Shown here one piece after another: positions 26,730-35,564 of a DNA stretch of 64,000 nt. The position numbers and the translations under genes are program-made. Under the pieces are notes generated by a model, which saw nothing but the letters and a program-made list of their open reading frames with translations, made no database searches and was not told where the DNA came from. The stretch's first letter is position 1, and each line of letters opens with the position of its first letter. This stretch comes from Roseivirga echinicomitans (GTDB lineage: Bacteria > Bacteroidota > Bacteroidia > Cytophagales > Cyclobacteriaceae): positions 558,001 to 622,000 of the forward strand of contig NZ_LRDB01000050.1 in NCBI RefSeq assembly GCF_001592935.1. Reading direction: 5' to 3'.

Positions 26730-28097
26730 ATGCGAAATATTAAATCTCTCTTACTGTCCCTATTAGCCTTTATCATCTTCACTGGTTGTTCTCCTGAAAA
26801 AGAAGAAACTCCAAAAACGGTGGTCATCCAAGGTGAGCTTATCAATTTCAATAACGCCACCAAAACCCTAAGCGCCAGAAGCAGTCTAGCAAGTTTAACA
26901 GGCGATCAAAACGTTGAGCTTTCCGTAGATGCCAACAATCATTTCTCTACTTCATTTTGGTTAGAAGAAGAAGGATATTATAGCGTTGGAAGAAACCAAC
27001 TGTACTTAAGCCCCGGTGACAGCCTAGTGGTGAGCCTTGATTATATGGATCCGAACAAGGCCACTTTCGAAGGCATAGGCGCAGAAGTGAACCGCTATTT
27101 AATGGATGTTCCTTTCCCCAAAAGTGGCTCCTACCTTTCTGGCGGAAGAGAAGTTAAATCTCCTGATGTGCAAGACATCGTTAAACTGGCCGAAACAGAA
27201 AACGCAGCCAGATTAACTAAATTGGAAGGCGTAAAAAATGCTTCTGCACAGTTCAAAGAATTTGAGAAACTAAGACTCGATTTAGACTTCATCAATACCC
27301 TTGAAAGCTTCCCGATTTACGCCAGCTTTAAAGATTACTTCGAGTTTAGTGATGAAAATTGGATAAAGGCCATGACGCCAGTTCAGGAGCTCCTGAATGA
27401 GAAAACGACCAATTTAGACCAAAATAAATACATGGAACATCCCAATTTCAGAGATATGCTCGGGGTATTCGGTAACGAGAAATTCAGAAGCAGTGGTTTT
27501 TTCACAGGCTTCACCTTAACTCCTGAAATGAAGGAATTTCAGAAGACAGAGTCGTTTTTGTATACGCTCAAAAATGCTGGTCTAGTGGATAGCATTGTTG
27601 TTCAATCGAAAACCGTAATGGCTGACTTGAGCAACCCAGATTATCAGGACGCCATTGAATACACCCTTTCTTCCTACAATACACTTGATCCGGGACATGC
27701 CGCTTACGATTTTGTAATGAACACCCAAAGCGGTGAAAAGCATCCCCTTTCTCAATACAAAGGTAAAGTCATTTATGTCGATTTTTGGGCAACATGGTGC
27801 GGCCCTTGTATTGCCGAAGAACCAGCTTATGAACAGCTAAAAGAAGACTACAAAGGAAAAGACATCGAGTTCCTTTCTGTTTCTATCGACACGAATGTCA
27901 GGGCCTGGGAAAACTACATTCAGAAGAAAGGCTGGACAGAAAAGACCTATTTGATCAGCCAGGCAGAATTGGCCGATTATAAAATCAATGGCATTCCACG
28001 CTATCTTTTAATTGACGAGAACTTCAACATTGTTACTGCCTTTGCTCCTCGCCCTTCAGAAGAGAAAGTACGCAGCATGATAGACGAACTGCTCTAA
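26730..28097 (+). CDS. TlpA-family thioredoxin-like lipoprotein
   Basis: The 455-residue protein has an SPII signal (IIFTGC, Cys20), an N-terminal beta-rich domain and helical linker, and a C-terminal thioredoxin fold starting ~330 with the redox motif WATWCGPC. The cis-proline loop is GIPRYLLID. It is probably a periplasmic disulfide reductase or oxidase anchored to the outer or inner membrane, as for ResA/TlpA relatives. A second gene of the same family lies at 28909. A terminator follows directly. Confidence 0.85.
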   Translation: MRNIKSLLLSLLAFIIFTGCSPEKEETPKTVVIQGELINFNNATKTLSARSSLASLTGDQNVELSVDANNHFSTSFWLEEEGYYSVGRNQLYLSPGDSLVVSLDYMDPNKATFEGIGAEVNRYLMDVPFPKSGSYLSGGREVKSPDVQDIVKLAETENAARLTKLEGVKNASAQFKEFEKLRLDLDFINTLESFPIYASFKDYFEFSDENWIKAMTPVQELLNEKTTNLDQNKYMEHPNFRDMLGVFGNEKFRSSGFFTGFTLTPEMKEFQKTESFLYTLKNAGLVDSIVVQSKTVMADLSNPDYQDAIEYTLSSYNTLDPGHAAYDFVMNTQSGEKHPLSQYKGKVIYVDFWATWCGPCIAEEPAYEQLKEDYKGKDIEFLSVSIDTNVRAWENYIQKKGWTEKTYLISQAELADYKINGIPRYLLIDENFNIVTAFAPRPSEEKVRSMIDELL

Positions 28098-28118
28098 AAG
28101 ATATTCATCATCACAACC

Positions 28119-28151
28119 AAAAGGGAACTGCTTAGGCGGCTCCCTTTTTTT
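28119..28151 (+). terminator. Intrinsic terminator
   Basis: AAAAGGGA pairs with TCCCTTTT around a GC-containing loop, followed by a T-run. Confidence 0.75.
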
Positions 28152-28198
28152 GATTTGGCCAAAAACTTATAAACCTTGCTAAACTAAAATACAGAGAG

Positions 28199-28798
28199 AT
28201 GAAAATTTTAATTATCGGGGGCAATGGTACCATCGGAAAGAAAGTATCGGCCCATTTTAGAGAAAAGAACGAAGTATTAATTGGAGCAAGAACAAATGGA
28301 GATGTTCAAATTGACATCGCAGATGCAGCATCCATTACATCTGCTTTGGAAGATATCGGAAAGCTAGACGCCATTATTTGTATTGCGGGGGAAGCCAAAT
28401 GGGCCAACTTCAATGAGCTTTCAGAAGATGATTATTACATCGGACTCAGAAGCAAATTGATGGGACAAGTGAACCTGGTTAGAATTGGTCAGAAATACCT
28501 AAACGCGGGAGGTTCGATTACACTTTCAACTGGTATTTTGGCCGATGACCCTGTGATCAAAACTACGAGTGCGGCCATGGTCAATGGTGGAATCCACAGC
28601 TTTGTACAGGCTGTTGATTTAGAAATAGAAAACGGCATTAGGGTAAATGTAGTGTCTCTCGGCATGGTAGAAGATGCTTATGACAAGTACAAAGACTATT
28701 TCCCTGGGCATAATCCCATTACAATGGACAAAGCCATCAACGCCTATGTAAGAAGTGTGGATGGTAGAGGCTGTGGCGAAGTAATCAGAGTATACTAA
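28199..28798 (+). CDS. Short-chain dehydrogenase/reductase, atypical
   Basis: This 199-residue protein has a Rossmann nucleotide-binding start (IIGGNGTIGKKV), the acidic position after strand 2 (IDIADAASI), and an IAG/E turn at ICIAGEAKW. The usual Tyr-x3-Lys catalytic pair is absent: the segment after the STGIL strand reads TTSAAMVNGGIHSFVQA. It belongs to the short (~200 residue) SDR subgroup seen in many bacteria, for which activity is unproven. It stands alone between two thioredoxin-like lipoprotein genes. Confidence 0.8.
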   Translation: MKILIIGGNGTIGKKVSAHFREKNEVLIGARTNGDVQIDIADAASITSALEDIGKLDAIICIAGEAKWANFNELSEDDYYIGLRSKLMGQVNLVRIGQKYLNAGGSITLSTGILADDPVIKTTSAAMVNGGIHSFVQAVDLEIENGIRVNVVSLGMVEDAYDKYKDYFPGHNPITMDKAINAYVRSVDGRGCGEVIRVY

Positions 28799-28908
28799 TT
28801 TGGATTTTATTGCCATCTAAAAAACTCCATTAGCAATTCTCTGTATTCTTCTCTTCATTTAAGATAGCTTAGCACTTACATATTCGACCGTATATATCGA
28901 AAATCACT

Positions 28909-30075
28909 ATGAAAAACCTTTTACAAAAGACCACCTTCTTGCTTTTACTCACCACAGTACTTTTTGCCTGTCAGCCAGAAGTAAAAGTAGCACCCGATAG
29001 CTTTACAGTAACCGGAACTATCAAAGGACTGGACACTAAATACATGTCGAGAAGCTACAAGGATGCGGAAGGAAATAGAGTTTCCGACTCTATTTTCGTG
29101 AAGAATGGAAAGTTTACTTACACCGCAAAAATCAGTGAACCTGAGTTTATGGTGTTTTGGCCGAATGTGGAAAGCACAATCAAGAGAACAGAAAATGGTT
29201 ACTACCCAGCCAAGTCTTCACAGTTTGCCTTTTTAGCCAGCCCTGGAGATTACATTGAGTTTAAAGGAGTAGTTACCGATTTCATAGACGCCTACCCTAC
29301 TGGAACCCAAGCCAATGACGATTTGGCGAGCATCAACAGTAAAATTTTTCCATTGCTAAATCAAGCCGTGAACATGCAATTGGAGCAAAATAAGCTAGAA
29401 GATACCGACCCACGTTTTGATGTGCTTACCGATTCGATGAACCTTTTGAACGGGAAAGTCGATGAAATGAAAAAAGAGTTTGTGGCGTCAAACCCAAAGT
29501 CAAAAGCTGCTGCTTGGTATTTGTCCGATATGATGGTACGAAGTCAAGTATCACAAGACGAGGCCATTAAAACATTTAAGTCTTTTGACAAAAGCTTAGC
29601 TGGCTATACTTACTATGAGGCCGTGGCCCAAAGAGTAGAAGGAATTGAGTCTACTATGGAAGGAAAGATTATCCCGAATTTCACTAGCAATGCTACCCCT
29701 AATGGTGAAACTTTCGAGCTTTACAGCTTAAAAGGAAAATACGTTTTGGTTGATTTCTGGGGCGTTTGGTGTGGCCCTTGTGTTGCCGAAATGCCAACGG
29801 TGAAAGAATACCAAGAGAAATACAAAGATCAATTGACTATTCTGGGCATCAACAGCGGAGACAGCATGGAGAAAATGATGGCCTTTCTTGATGAAAATGG
29901 CTACGATTGGCAGCAGGTATTGGCCCAAAACGAAACCGAAGACCTTGTGCTAAAACTCAACGTGGCAGGCTTTCCTACCAAGTTCATTTTAGACCCAGAA
30001 GGTAAAATCATTAATCGCTTTGTAGGTAGTACCGAAGCAGCTTTTGGTGTGTTAGACGAGTTATTGAAACAGTAA
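28909..30075 (+). CDS. DUF4369/TlpA thioredoxin-like lipoprotein
   Basis: The 388 residues carry an SPII signal (VLFAC, Cys21), a DUF4369-type beta domain (FTVTGTIKGLDTKYM, SIFVKNGKFTYTA), a helical linker, and a C-terminal AhpC/TSA-thioredoxin domain with FWGVWCGPCVAEMP and cis-Pro loop GFPTKFIL. It is the standard Bacteroidota architecture for envelope thiol-disulfide proteins. It is related to, but distinct from, the protein at 26730. The small VOC gene follows within 11 bases. Confidence 0.9.
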   Translation: MKNLLQKTTFLLLLTTVLFACQPEVKVAPDSFTVTGTIKGLDTKYMSRSYKDAEGNRVSDSIFVKNGKFTYTAKISEPEFMVFWPNVESTIKRTENGYYPAKSSQFAFLASPGDYIEFKGVVTDFIDAYPTGTQANDDLASINSKIFPLLNQAVNMQLEQNKLEDTDPRFDVLTDSMNLLNGKVDEMKKEFVASNPKSKAAAWYLSDMMVRSQVSQDEAIKTFKSFDKSLAGYTYYEAVAQRVEGIESTMEGKIIPNFTSNATPNGETFELYSLKGKYVLVDFWGVWCGPCVAEMPTVKEYQEKYKDQLTILGINSGDSMEKMMAFLDENGYDWQQVLAQNETEDLVLKLNVAGFPTKFILDPEGKIINRFVGSTEAAFGVLDELLKQ

Positions 30076-30085
30076 AAATCCGAGC

Positions 30086-30442
30086 ATGATTAAGTCCATA
30101 GTACCCAAACTCCCATTTATTGACAAGCAAAAAACGCTTGACTTTTATGTGAACCATCTGGAATTCACCCTGAGGTCAGATTATGGTGACTATTTGATCA
30201 TGGATTTAGGAGATGTAGAACTTCAATTCTTTTCCTTTCCAACGCTTATCCCGACCAAATCTGACTTTATGATTTACTTGAGGATGGATGAAGGCATTGA
30301 GGCATTATATAATAAATTGTCAAAAAGTAGCCCTTCCATCAAGGTGAGTGTAAAACTGGAATCTAAACCTTGGGGGCAGAAGGAATTCTCGATTATCGAC
30401 CCCAACGGAACTTGCCTGACTATTGGGCAATCATACCCTTAA
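30086..30442 (+). CDS. VOC family (glyoxalase/bleomycin-resistance-like) protein
   Basis: The 118 residues form one VOC unit: PKLPFIDKQKTLDFYVNHL at the N-terminus, DVELQFFSFP, the middle strand MIYLRMDEGIEALYNKL, and the C-terminal KEFSIIDPNGTCLTIGQ, which is the family's closing motif. Homologues close to this (BRP/Ble-like) are often called bleomycin resistance proteins, but most have other or unknown roles. It is transcribed with the thioredoxin-like gene just upstream, ending at a strong terminator. Confidence 0.85.
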   Translation: MIKSIVPKLPFIDKQKTLDFYVNHLEFTLRSDYGDYLIMDLGDVELQFFSFPTLIPTKSDFMIYLRMDEGIEALYNKLSKSSPSIKVSVKLESKPWGQKEFSIIDPNGTCLTIGQSYP

Positions 30443-30464
30443 TTCTTCTCACATTTGAACATAA

Positions 30465-30499
30465 GAAAAGGCCATTCTAACAATTAGAATGGCCTTTTC
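30465..30499. terminator. Bidirectional intrinsic terminator
   Basis: GAAAAGGCCATTCTAA pairs perfectly with TTAGAATGGCCTTTTC around a short CA loop, between convergent genes ending at 30442 and 30547. Confidence 0.88.
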
Positions 30500-30546
30500 A
30501 GCTTCATGAGCCCCTACGGCTTCATTTGTCAATTAAAAGCATAAGC

Positions 30547-31041
30547 TTACTTTAAGGGCACTAAGTGCGCTTTCCAATTAGCAGGGATATCATCAATTCC
30601 ATAAACATTCAACCCAGCTTGAGAAGCACTCGCAGATGACCGAAGAAGTGTTTCGTTAATGAATTCATTTTCGAGTTTATACATGGCCCCAGTGGCAGGA
30701 TCTACTATCAGCATACCTACTACTCCACCTAATAGTAAATTTCCCCAATACCAACCATCTACCTTAAAGGTTATAGGTACAATTTTTTCATCGTAGCCTG
30801 CTTTTGTAAACTTCACTTGGTAAGCCGCTCGTTTGAAGAATCCATCACCCGACTTCAGTACTACAGTCGCGGGTGTATTACCTTTGTAAATTTCCGTGCC
30901 CTTTGTATCCATTACTGATATAGTAGAGGCTGGGTTACTGTTAATGCTGACTGGATAAGTACTCCTACTTAAAATACTGGCACAGCTCGATAAAACCACG
31001 GTCATTACCATGATTGAGAGTAGAGATAATTGTTTTTTCAT
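30547..31041 (-). CDS. PEGA-like lipoprotein
   Basis: The 164-residue protein starts with an SPII signal (VVLSSC, Cys20). The mature N-terminus STYPVSINSNPASTISVMDTKGTEIYKGNTP resembles a PEGA-type surface domain (quoted in overlapping parts: YPVSINSNPAST, GTEIYKGNTPATV). A Gly-rich hydrophobic stretch (WGNLLLGGVVGMLIVDPATGAMY) near residues 98-120 may dip into a membrane. Comparable small lipoproteins are common in Bacteroidota; function unknown. Confidence 0.65.
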   Translation of the reverse strand: MKKQLSLLSIMVMTVVLSSCASILSRSTYPVSINSNPASTISVMDTKGTEIYKGNTPATVVLKSGDGFFKRAAYQVKFTKAGYDEKIVPITFKVDGWYWGNLLLGGVVGMLIVDPATGAMYKLENEFINETLLRSSASASQAGLNVYGIDDIPANWKAHLVPLK

Positions 31042-31292
31042 TGTTTTGTGTTGTTGTGTTAAAAAATTATTGAGTTTTCAGTTTCGAACCAGAAGAATCC
31101 TTTAGAAGGAATCATCCAGTCGACCGATACAAATATAAAAAATAACCAATTGGCTAATTTCATATATGGTTTTTAAAACAAATAATATACCAAAAGCAAC
31201 TCGCGCCATAATAAAAAACACAACCCATTTATTATAAGCACTTTACATAGAGAGTCATCCCCAGAAGTATTACCCACACTATACGGTCGATC
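31042..31292. other. Intergenic region
   Basis: An A/T-rich 251-base spacer between two minus-strand genes, with no coding frame, repeat or clear promoter that I can defend. Confidence 0.35.
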
Positions 31293-32345
31293 TTATTTTA
31301 CTTTGAGCCCAAACAATGGCCGCATGATTTTCATCCTTCTGATGATGAATTCATAGACAGCGAAAGCACCCAAAACAGTAAATAATAGCACCAAAACAAA
31401 CTTTAAAGGCACAGCGATCTCTAGCGGAAATACGATTAATGAACCTAGATAAATGAAGACCATGTGCAGAATGTAAACGGGATAAGCCGCCTGACTCAAA
31501 TAGTTTAAGACCTTGCTTGGTCTGTTTAAATATTTGTAGCTAAACGCGAAAACTGAAAAGATCCATAGGTTAGATTCAATGGCCATCAAATAACCAGGAG
31601 CAACCGATTCAAATTCGATAAAGCGAACCACATAAAGCAGAATGGCTACAAAAACAAACAGCCACCTCCATTTCAAAAGCATCTTCCAGAAGGAAGCCCC
31701 GCTCAGTACAAAGCAAAAACCGAAGAAGAATGCCAGCAGACCCAAAACGAAACCATGCCATGTCATAGCATACAGTTCGAATGGAATCGGATCAATAATG
31801 AGTGCTTCGGCAACAAAGGCAAGAATCACAGGCACCAGGCCCAATGGGCTACTCAATACTTTCTTGATGCCCTTTACTATTCTTCCTTCTTGGTGCTTCT
31901 TGAGGTAAAAGAAAACAGGCGCTAGAAGCACTACATAGGCAGAAATATTACCCAAAAACCAGAGGTGGCTGGGGTTTGCATTATAACTCAAATCCCAGTG
32001 ATAATAGCTTTGCCAGAGGTACACATGAATGGGGACAATAACGAAAACGCCAAAGATGAAGGGCACAAGGATTCTACCTGCTCGCTCTTTCAAAAGCTGC
32101 TTCCAGTTTCTCTTTTGAATGGCGAAATAAACGCCCATTCCGGATACAAAAAACAGCAGCGGTATTCTCCAAATATTGAGCATGGTCATGGGTGTCCATA
32201 ATGCTCCCCAAGGCTCGCTATTGGTAATAAACCCAATCATCCCACCCCAGATTTGGAAACCTATGGCAACATGATAGATCAAAAGCAAACCAATGGCAAT
32301 GACCCTCACCCAATCAATATCGTATCTTCTGCTTATTGCTGACAT
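31293..32345 (-). CDS. Acyltransferase 3 family membrane protein
   Basis: This 350-residue protein has about ten hydrophobic segments and the family's N-terminal signature RRYDIDWVRVIAIGLLLIYH, whose His is the presumed catalytic base. Further conserved features are MLNIWRIPLLFFVSGMG, HLWFLGNISAYVV and YPVYILHMVFIYLG. Members O-acylate glycans, lipids or peptides in the cytoplasmic membrane; the substrate here is not evident. It precedes the ankyrin gene's end by ~30 bases on the same strand and could be second in that unit. Confidence 0.88.
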   Translation of the reverse strand: MSAISRRYDIDWVRVIAIGLLLIYHVAIGFQIWGGMIGFITNSEPWGALWTPMTMLNIWRIPLLFFVSGMGVYFAIQKRNWKQLLKERAGRILVPFIFGVFVIVPIHVYLWQSYYHWDLSYNANPSHLWFLGNISAYVVLLAPVFFYLKKHQEGRIVKGIKKVLSSPLGLVPVILAFVAEALIIDPIPFELYAMTWHGFVLGLLAFFFGFCFVLSGASFWKMLLKWRWLFVFVAILLYVVRFIEFESVAPGYLMAIESNLWIFSVFAFSYKYLNRPSKVLNYLSQAAYPVYILHMVFIYLGSLIVFPLEIAVPLKFVLVLLFTVLGAFAVYEFIIRRMKIMRPLFGLKVK

Positions 32346-32372
32346 CTTTCTTGACTTAAGAACTGACTGAGG

Positions 32373-32963
32373 TTATTTCAACATTTCAGCAATCACAGGC
32401 CTCGTCTTTTCGAGATAGTCATAGTCTACTTTGAGCCCCATAGGCGTAAGCATTTGCTCCATCATTTGGTAAGTACTCTTGATGTCCTTGAAAGGCACAA
32501 TCACAGACTCGTAGGCGGTGCTTTTGTAATTGTTTCTCACCGTTTTGTCGGCTCCTTTGTCTAATAGCATTTGTACAATCTCTGTTCGGCAAAAGAATGC
32601 TGCGGTATGGAGTGCTGTAGAACCTTCATTATTGGTGAAGTTAATGTCAGCACCAGCATCGATCAGTGCTTTAGCCATTTCCGTTTTGCCAAATAAAGCA
32701 GCACTGATCAATGGACTTGAACCTCCCATTGGGTCTTTTTTGTTGATGTCCGAACCTGCAGCAATGTGTTGTTTGAGTGCCTCCTTGTCGCCAGTCACCA
32801 CCGCAGCATGAATATCTATTTTAGGCGCTGAAACCTTATTCTCAGCAGTAGATGCTTCTTGCGTAGCCGACTTTTTGTCACCACAGCTTACCGTGGTGAA
32901 GAAGACTGCAAAAAATACAATTGTGGTAATTGTTTTAAGTGATTGATTGATTTGAGTTTTCAT
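32373..32963 (-). CDS. Ankyrin-repeat lipoprotein
   Basis: The 196-residue protein has an SPII signal (TTVSC, Cys27) and three ankyrin repeats at ~50-150: DIHAAVVTGDKEALKQHIAA, SPLISAALFGKTEMAKALID, STALHTAAFFCRTEIVQMLL, each followed by the G-AD-I/K turn. The C-terminal helix region is uncharacterised. It is probably a periplasmic protein-binding module. It is upstream of the acyltransferase gene on the same strand. Confidence 0.87.
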   Translation of the reverse strand: MKTQINQSLKTITTIVFFAVFFTTVSCGDKKSATQEASTAENKVSAPKIDIHAAVVTGDKEALKQHIAAGSDINKKDPMGGSSPLISAALFGKTEMAKALIDAGADINFTNNEGSTALHTAAFFCRTEIVQMLLDKGADKTVRNNYKSTAYESVIVPFKDIKSTYQMMEQMLTPMGLKVDYDYLEKTRPVIAEMLK

Positions 32964-33585
32964 GATTTTCAGTATTTGAATGGTTTTTATTATTCTGGCT
33001 TTCAGACTTTAGTGCAAAGCGATATTGCCTCGCAGCTCGCTTTATTATTCGCGAGAGCAGGTAAAACATCACAGTTATTAATAATAATATTTTCCTAGGG
33101 AGGGAAAAGGATTCACCACAAAGGACACAGAGAGCCGCAAAGAGGAATACATAATCCGTAGAAATCAGGCTGACTCATGGCAAGCAAAGAGGCTGTTATT
33201 TGCACCCCACTAATCCTCGTTTGCAACGAGGATTTTCTCCACTGTCAGTATTCTTCACCAGCATATCTACTTCACTCGTCCGTTATTCTCACTCTCCTTT
33301 TCACCCTGACCCCGATCGCTTCGTGGGAAGGAATTAAAGCTATCTCGCCCTTACAGGGCTTATTTAATTTTGTGCTAAACTAGGGACGGGCTGCACCCGT
33401 CCCTACAATATCTAGCCCTTACAGGGCTTTCAGTTCAAAATATCTAGCTTCTTAAAAGACATAAAGAGCAAAGGAATACTACCTTTCCCAGCCCTGAAAG
33501 GGCGTTACATCTAAACGAAGGGTGCAACCCTTCGTAAAAAGCACCTCTCCTACTTAAGCCCTGAAGGTGCGTAATAAATCAGTCA
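32964..33585. repeat. Cluster of REP-like palindromes (620-base gene-free stretch)
   Basis: No supported gene. Several palindromes occur in series: AATCCTCGTT-TGC-AACGAGGATT (33212-33234), GCCC-TTACA-GGGC (33347-33359), TAGGGACGGG-CTGCA-CCCGTCCCTA (33381-33405), AGCCC-TTACA-GGGCT (33414-33428), GCCCT-GAA-AGGGC (33491-33503), CGAAGGG-TGCAA-CCCTTCG (33516-33534) and a half copy at 33556-33571. In addition 33112-33145 is a decayed copy of the repeat at 3670-3707. These resemble bacterial REP elements; no transposase is present here. Confidence 0.7.
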
Positions 33586-33609
33586 AAAGTTTCACTTTAG
33601 TGAAACTTT
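33586..33609 (+). promoter_or_regulatory. Candidate operator of the toxin-antitoxin operon
   Basis: AAAGTTTCAC-TTTA-GTGAAACTTT is a perfect 10-base inverted repeat 17 bases before the toxin GTG start. This is the expected position for autorepression by the XRE antitoxin or the complex. Confidence 0.65.
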
Positions 33610-33626
33610 CTTTCTATCTTTGATAG

Positions 33627-33968
33627 GTGACCAAGATACGTACAGTAGTTTTCTACAAGAATTACTTCGAAACCTTCTTTATCAAACAAACTGATAAAGT
33701 CAAAAAGAAGATAGTTTGGACTTTAAACCTAATTGAGGAAGTACAAACCGTTCCAGAAACCTATTTAAAGCACTTAAAGGGAACGCAAGGTTTGTATGAA
33801 GTGAGGGTACAAACTGGAAGTAACATTTACCGTATTTTTTGCTTTTTTGATGAAGGCAAAATCGTAGTGATTATGAATGGCTTTCAGAAGAAAAACCAAA
33901 AGACCCCAAAGGGCGAAATTGAAAAGGCCTTAAAAATCAAGAAGGAATATGAGCAAGAGCAAAAATAA
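33627..33968 (+). CDS. RelE/HigB-type toxin of a type II toxin-antitoxin system
   Basis: The 113-residue protein (GTG start at 33627) has the RelE/ParE-superfamily layout: VVFYKNYFETFF, a Lys-rich helix (KVKKKIVWTLNLIEE), KHLKGTQGLYEVRVQ, NIYRIFCFFDEGKIVVIMNGF, and a C-terminal Lys-rich helix. This matches the HigB-like DUF891/PF05973 group, ribosome-dependent mRNA interferases. The toxin-first order with an XRE antitoxin overlapping by 20 bases is the HigBA arrangement. Confidence 0.9.
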   Translation: MTKIRTVVFYKNYFETFFIKQTDKVKKKIVWTLNLIEEVQTVPETYLKHLKGTQGLYEVRVQTGSNIYRIFCFFDEGKIVVIMNGFQKKNQKTPKGEIEKALKIKKEYEQEQK

Positions 33969-34254
33969 TATTACTAGTCTAGACCAATTCAAAGACAAGC
34001 ATTTTGGAGAGGTAGACACACCCAGCCGCACCGAGTTAGATGATGGTTATGAGAACTTTAAGATTGGTGCTTTAATTCATGAAGCCCGCCTAGAAAAAGG
34101 GCTTACCCAGGCGCAGTTGGCAGAAAAAGTAGGCACTACTAAATCTTACATTTCTAAAATCGAAAATAACATTAAAGAGGTGCGCCTTTCTACTCTCAAA
34201 AAGATTGTGGAACTGGGTTTAGGTGGAAAAATTGAGTTGTCGATAAAGCTTTAA
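33949..34254 (+). CDS. XRE-family antitoxin (HigA-like)
   Basis: The 101-residue protein overlaps the toxin by 20 bases. Residues ~40-95 form a Cro/C1 helix-turn-helix: IGALIHEARLEKGLTQAQLAEKVGTTKSYISKIEN (in parts: LTQAQLAEKVGTTKSYISK). The N-terminal ~38 acidic residues (GEVDTPSRTELDDGYE) are likely the toxin-neutralising segment. It probably represses the operon through the inverted repeat at 33586-33609. Confidence 0.9.
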   Translation: MSKSKNNITSLDQFKDKHFGEVDTPSRTELDDGYENFKIGALIHEARLEKGLTQAQLAEKVGTTKSYISKIENNIKEVRLSTLKKIVELGLGGKIELSIKL

Positions 34255-34469
34255 TTTTAACCGTATAGGACATTGGTTGCAAAGGTATTGTTTAGAAAAA
34301 CCATTTAAAGCAAGTAATCTGGAAAATACTTTCATGATTTAAGAAATTGAGAGTCAGAATAATTTAGATATTATACCTACAAGAGAAACTCTTGTTTTAG
34401 TCGATAATGACCCTAGAAGTATTTTGTCGGTTATCATTATTGCGTGGAAAAAACTTTCTGAAAAGTAAA

Positions 34470-34826
34470 ATGAATAAAATTTTAATATTTTTCGACCTTA
34501 GTAAACCGATTGAATTAATACCTGATTCGGTTAAGCATGAACAAGATAAAATTTTCAGAACCCTTCTTAAGATTCTAGAATTAAGCGTTACTTATTTTGT
34601 AGTCTATTTGATAATCAAGTTTGGTCATTTCATTCTATCATTATTATCTGATGTAGATATGGCTGATATCAATCTCATATATTTTGTTTTACCATTGCTT
34701 TTTTTTATTGAATATGGATTAAGTAAAGCTGAGCCAAAGAACGTAAAATACATTCTTTTATTCCTGATTCGTGCTAGTGTTAAATATCTGTTATTCTATA
34801 GTATTGAGCTTCTATTCAAGCAGTAA
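34470..34826 (+). CDS. Hypothetical membrane protein
   Basis: The 118-residue product has three hydrophobic segments (about residues 32-57, 66-80, 90-115). The ATG at 34470 (MNKILIFFDLS) is chosen; the frame extends upstream to 34407, but that adds a non-conserved-looking tract. No family recognised. It follows the toxin-antitoxin pair by ~215 bases and is lower in GC than most neighbours, so it may be part of an acquired patch. Coding status is only moderately sure. Confidence 0.45.
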   Translation: MNKILIFFDLSKPIELIPDSVKHEQDKIFRTLLKILELSVTYFVVYLIIKFGHFILSLLSDVDMADINLIYFVLPLLFFIEYGLSKAEPKNVKYILLFLIRASVKYLLFYSIELLFKQ

Positions 34827-35182
34827 TGACACCTCTCTGTTACTCCCTTCTCCATAGCGGGGATTGGTGCTTACCTATCTCCTCTCACAGGCTCTCCTAT
34901 TTACCCGCCTTTTAGCCGGAGCAGTGACAGTTATAAATAAGGACACCCTGCCACAAGCTCTCCGAACCTGTGACGATTATAATTCAGGACTCTGCCCGAT
35001 GCCCACTCCATAAAACAGACAGACTGTCGCGTCACAAACTTGAGCTATCGCTCGGTTTATTCCTCACAGTGACGGTTCTGGGCGATCGGTTTCTAAGCTA
35101 ATTCATCCATATCTCTAATATTCCCGATAAACCCAAAGAACATATAAACTACAATACAGGTAAAAATAATTCACAGCTTCTC
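34827..35182. repeat. Intergenic region with decayed dispersed repeat
   Basis: No gene is visible. Position 34949-34975 (CACAAGCTCTCCGAACCTGTGACG) is a worn copy of the hairpin repeat at 46289-46318, sharing TCCGAACCTGTGACG. Several GTGACNGTT/ACTGTCAC-like words nearby suggest further decayed copies. Confidence 0.5.
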
Positions 35183-35218
35183 TTGCTTGCGTTTTTATAT
35201 TAACTACATTTAAGGTAA
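35183..35218 (+). promoter_or_regulatory. Candidate promoter and operator of the third padR cassette
   Basis: TTG (35183-35185), 19 bases, TACATTTA (35205-35212), one mismatch from TAnnTTTG, 17 bases before the ATG. A short dyad TTAACT-N7-AGGTAA (35200-35218) overlaps the -7 box and may be the PadR site; this dyad is weak. Confidence 0.5.
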
Positions 35219-35229
35219 ATAATAAAGCA

Positions 35230-35559
35230 ATGGGTAAACATAACCTTGGTGAATTCGAAGAAATCGTGCTCTTAACCGTAGCCATTTTACATGGTGAGGC
35301 CTACGGAGTGGCGATTATCGATGAAATGGAATCGCGCTTGGAGCGCTCGGTAAGCATTGGTGCTTTGCAAACGGTATTAAGAAGATTGGAGGACAAAGGC
35401 TTTCTCACTTCTGAATTTGGCGAAGCCACAAAAATGCGAGGCGGAAAAAGAAAACGTTTTTTCACGGTCACCAGTTTGGGTAAAACCACCCTTCGCGAAG
35501 CAAAAGAACAGCGCGTAGGCTTGTGGAATGCCATTCCAGAAATAGCACTTAACAATTAA
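35230..35559 (+). CDS. PadR family transcriptional regulator
   Basis: The 109-residue winged-helix protein has LGEFEEIVLLTVAIL, EAYGVAIIDEMESRL, GALQTVLRRLEDKGFLTSEF and RGGKRKRFFTVTSLGK. It is 5 bases upstream of its permease gene (35565), the tightest of the three cassettes. A promoter with 19-base spacing is visible just upstream. Confidence 0.92.
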   Translation: MGKHNLGEFEEIVLLTVAILHGEAYGVAIIDEMESRLERSVSIGALQTVLRRLEDKGFLTSEFGEATKMRGGKRKRFFTVTSLGKTTLREAKEQRVGLWNAIPEIALNN

Positions 35560-35564
35560 TCGTC

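Noticed and set aside
33177-33383. 68-residue open frame in the REP-like cluster
   Set aside because: It runs through two palindromic repeats and has no family resemblance; repeat DNA explains the open frame.
34407-34469. N-terminal extension of the small membrane protein at 34470
   Set aside because: The inner ATG gives a compact membrane protein; the added residues look like spacer sequence.
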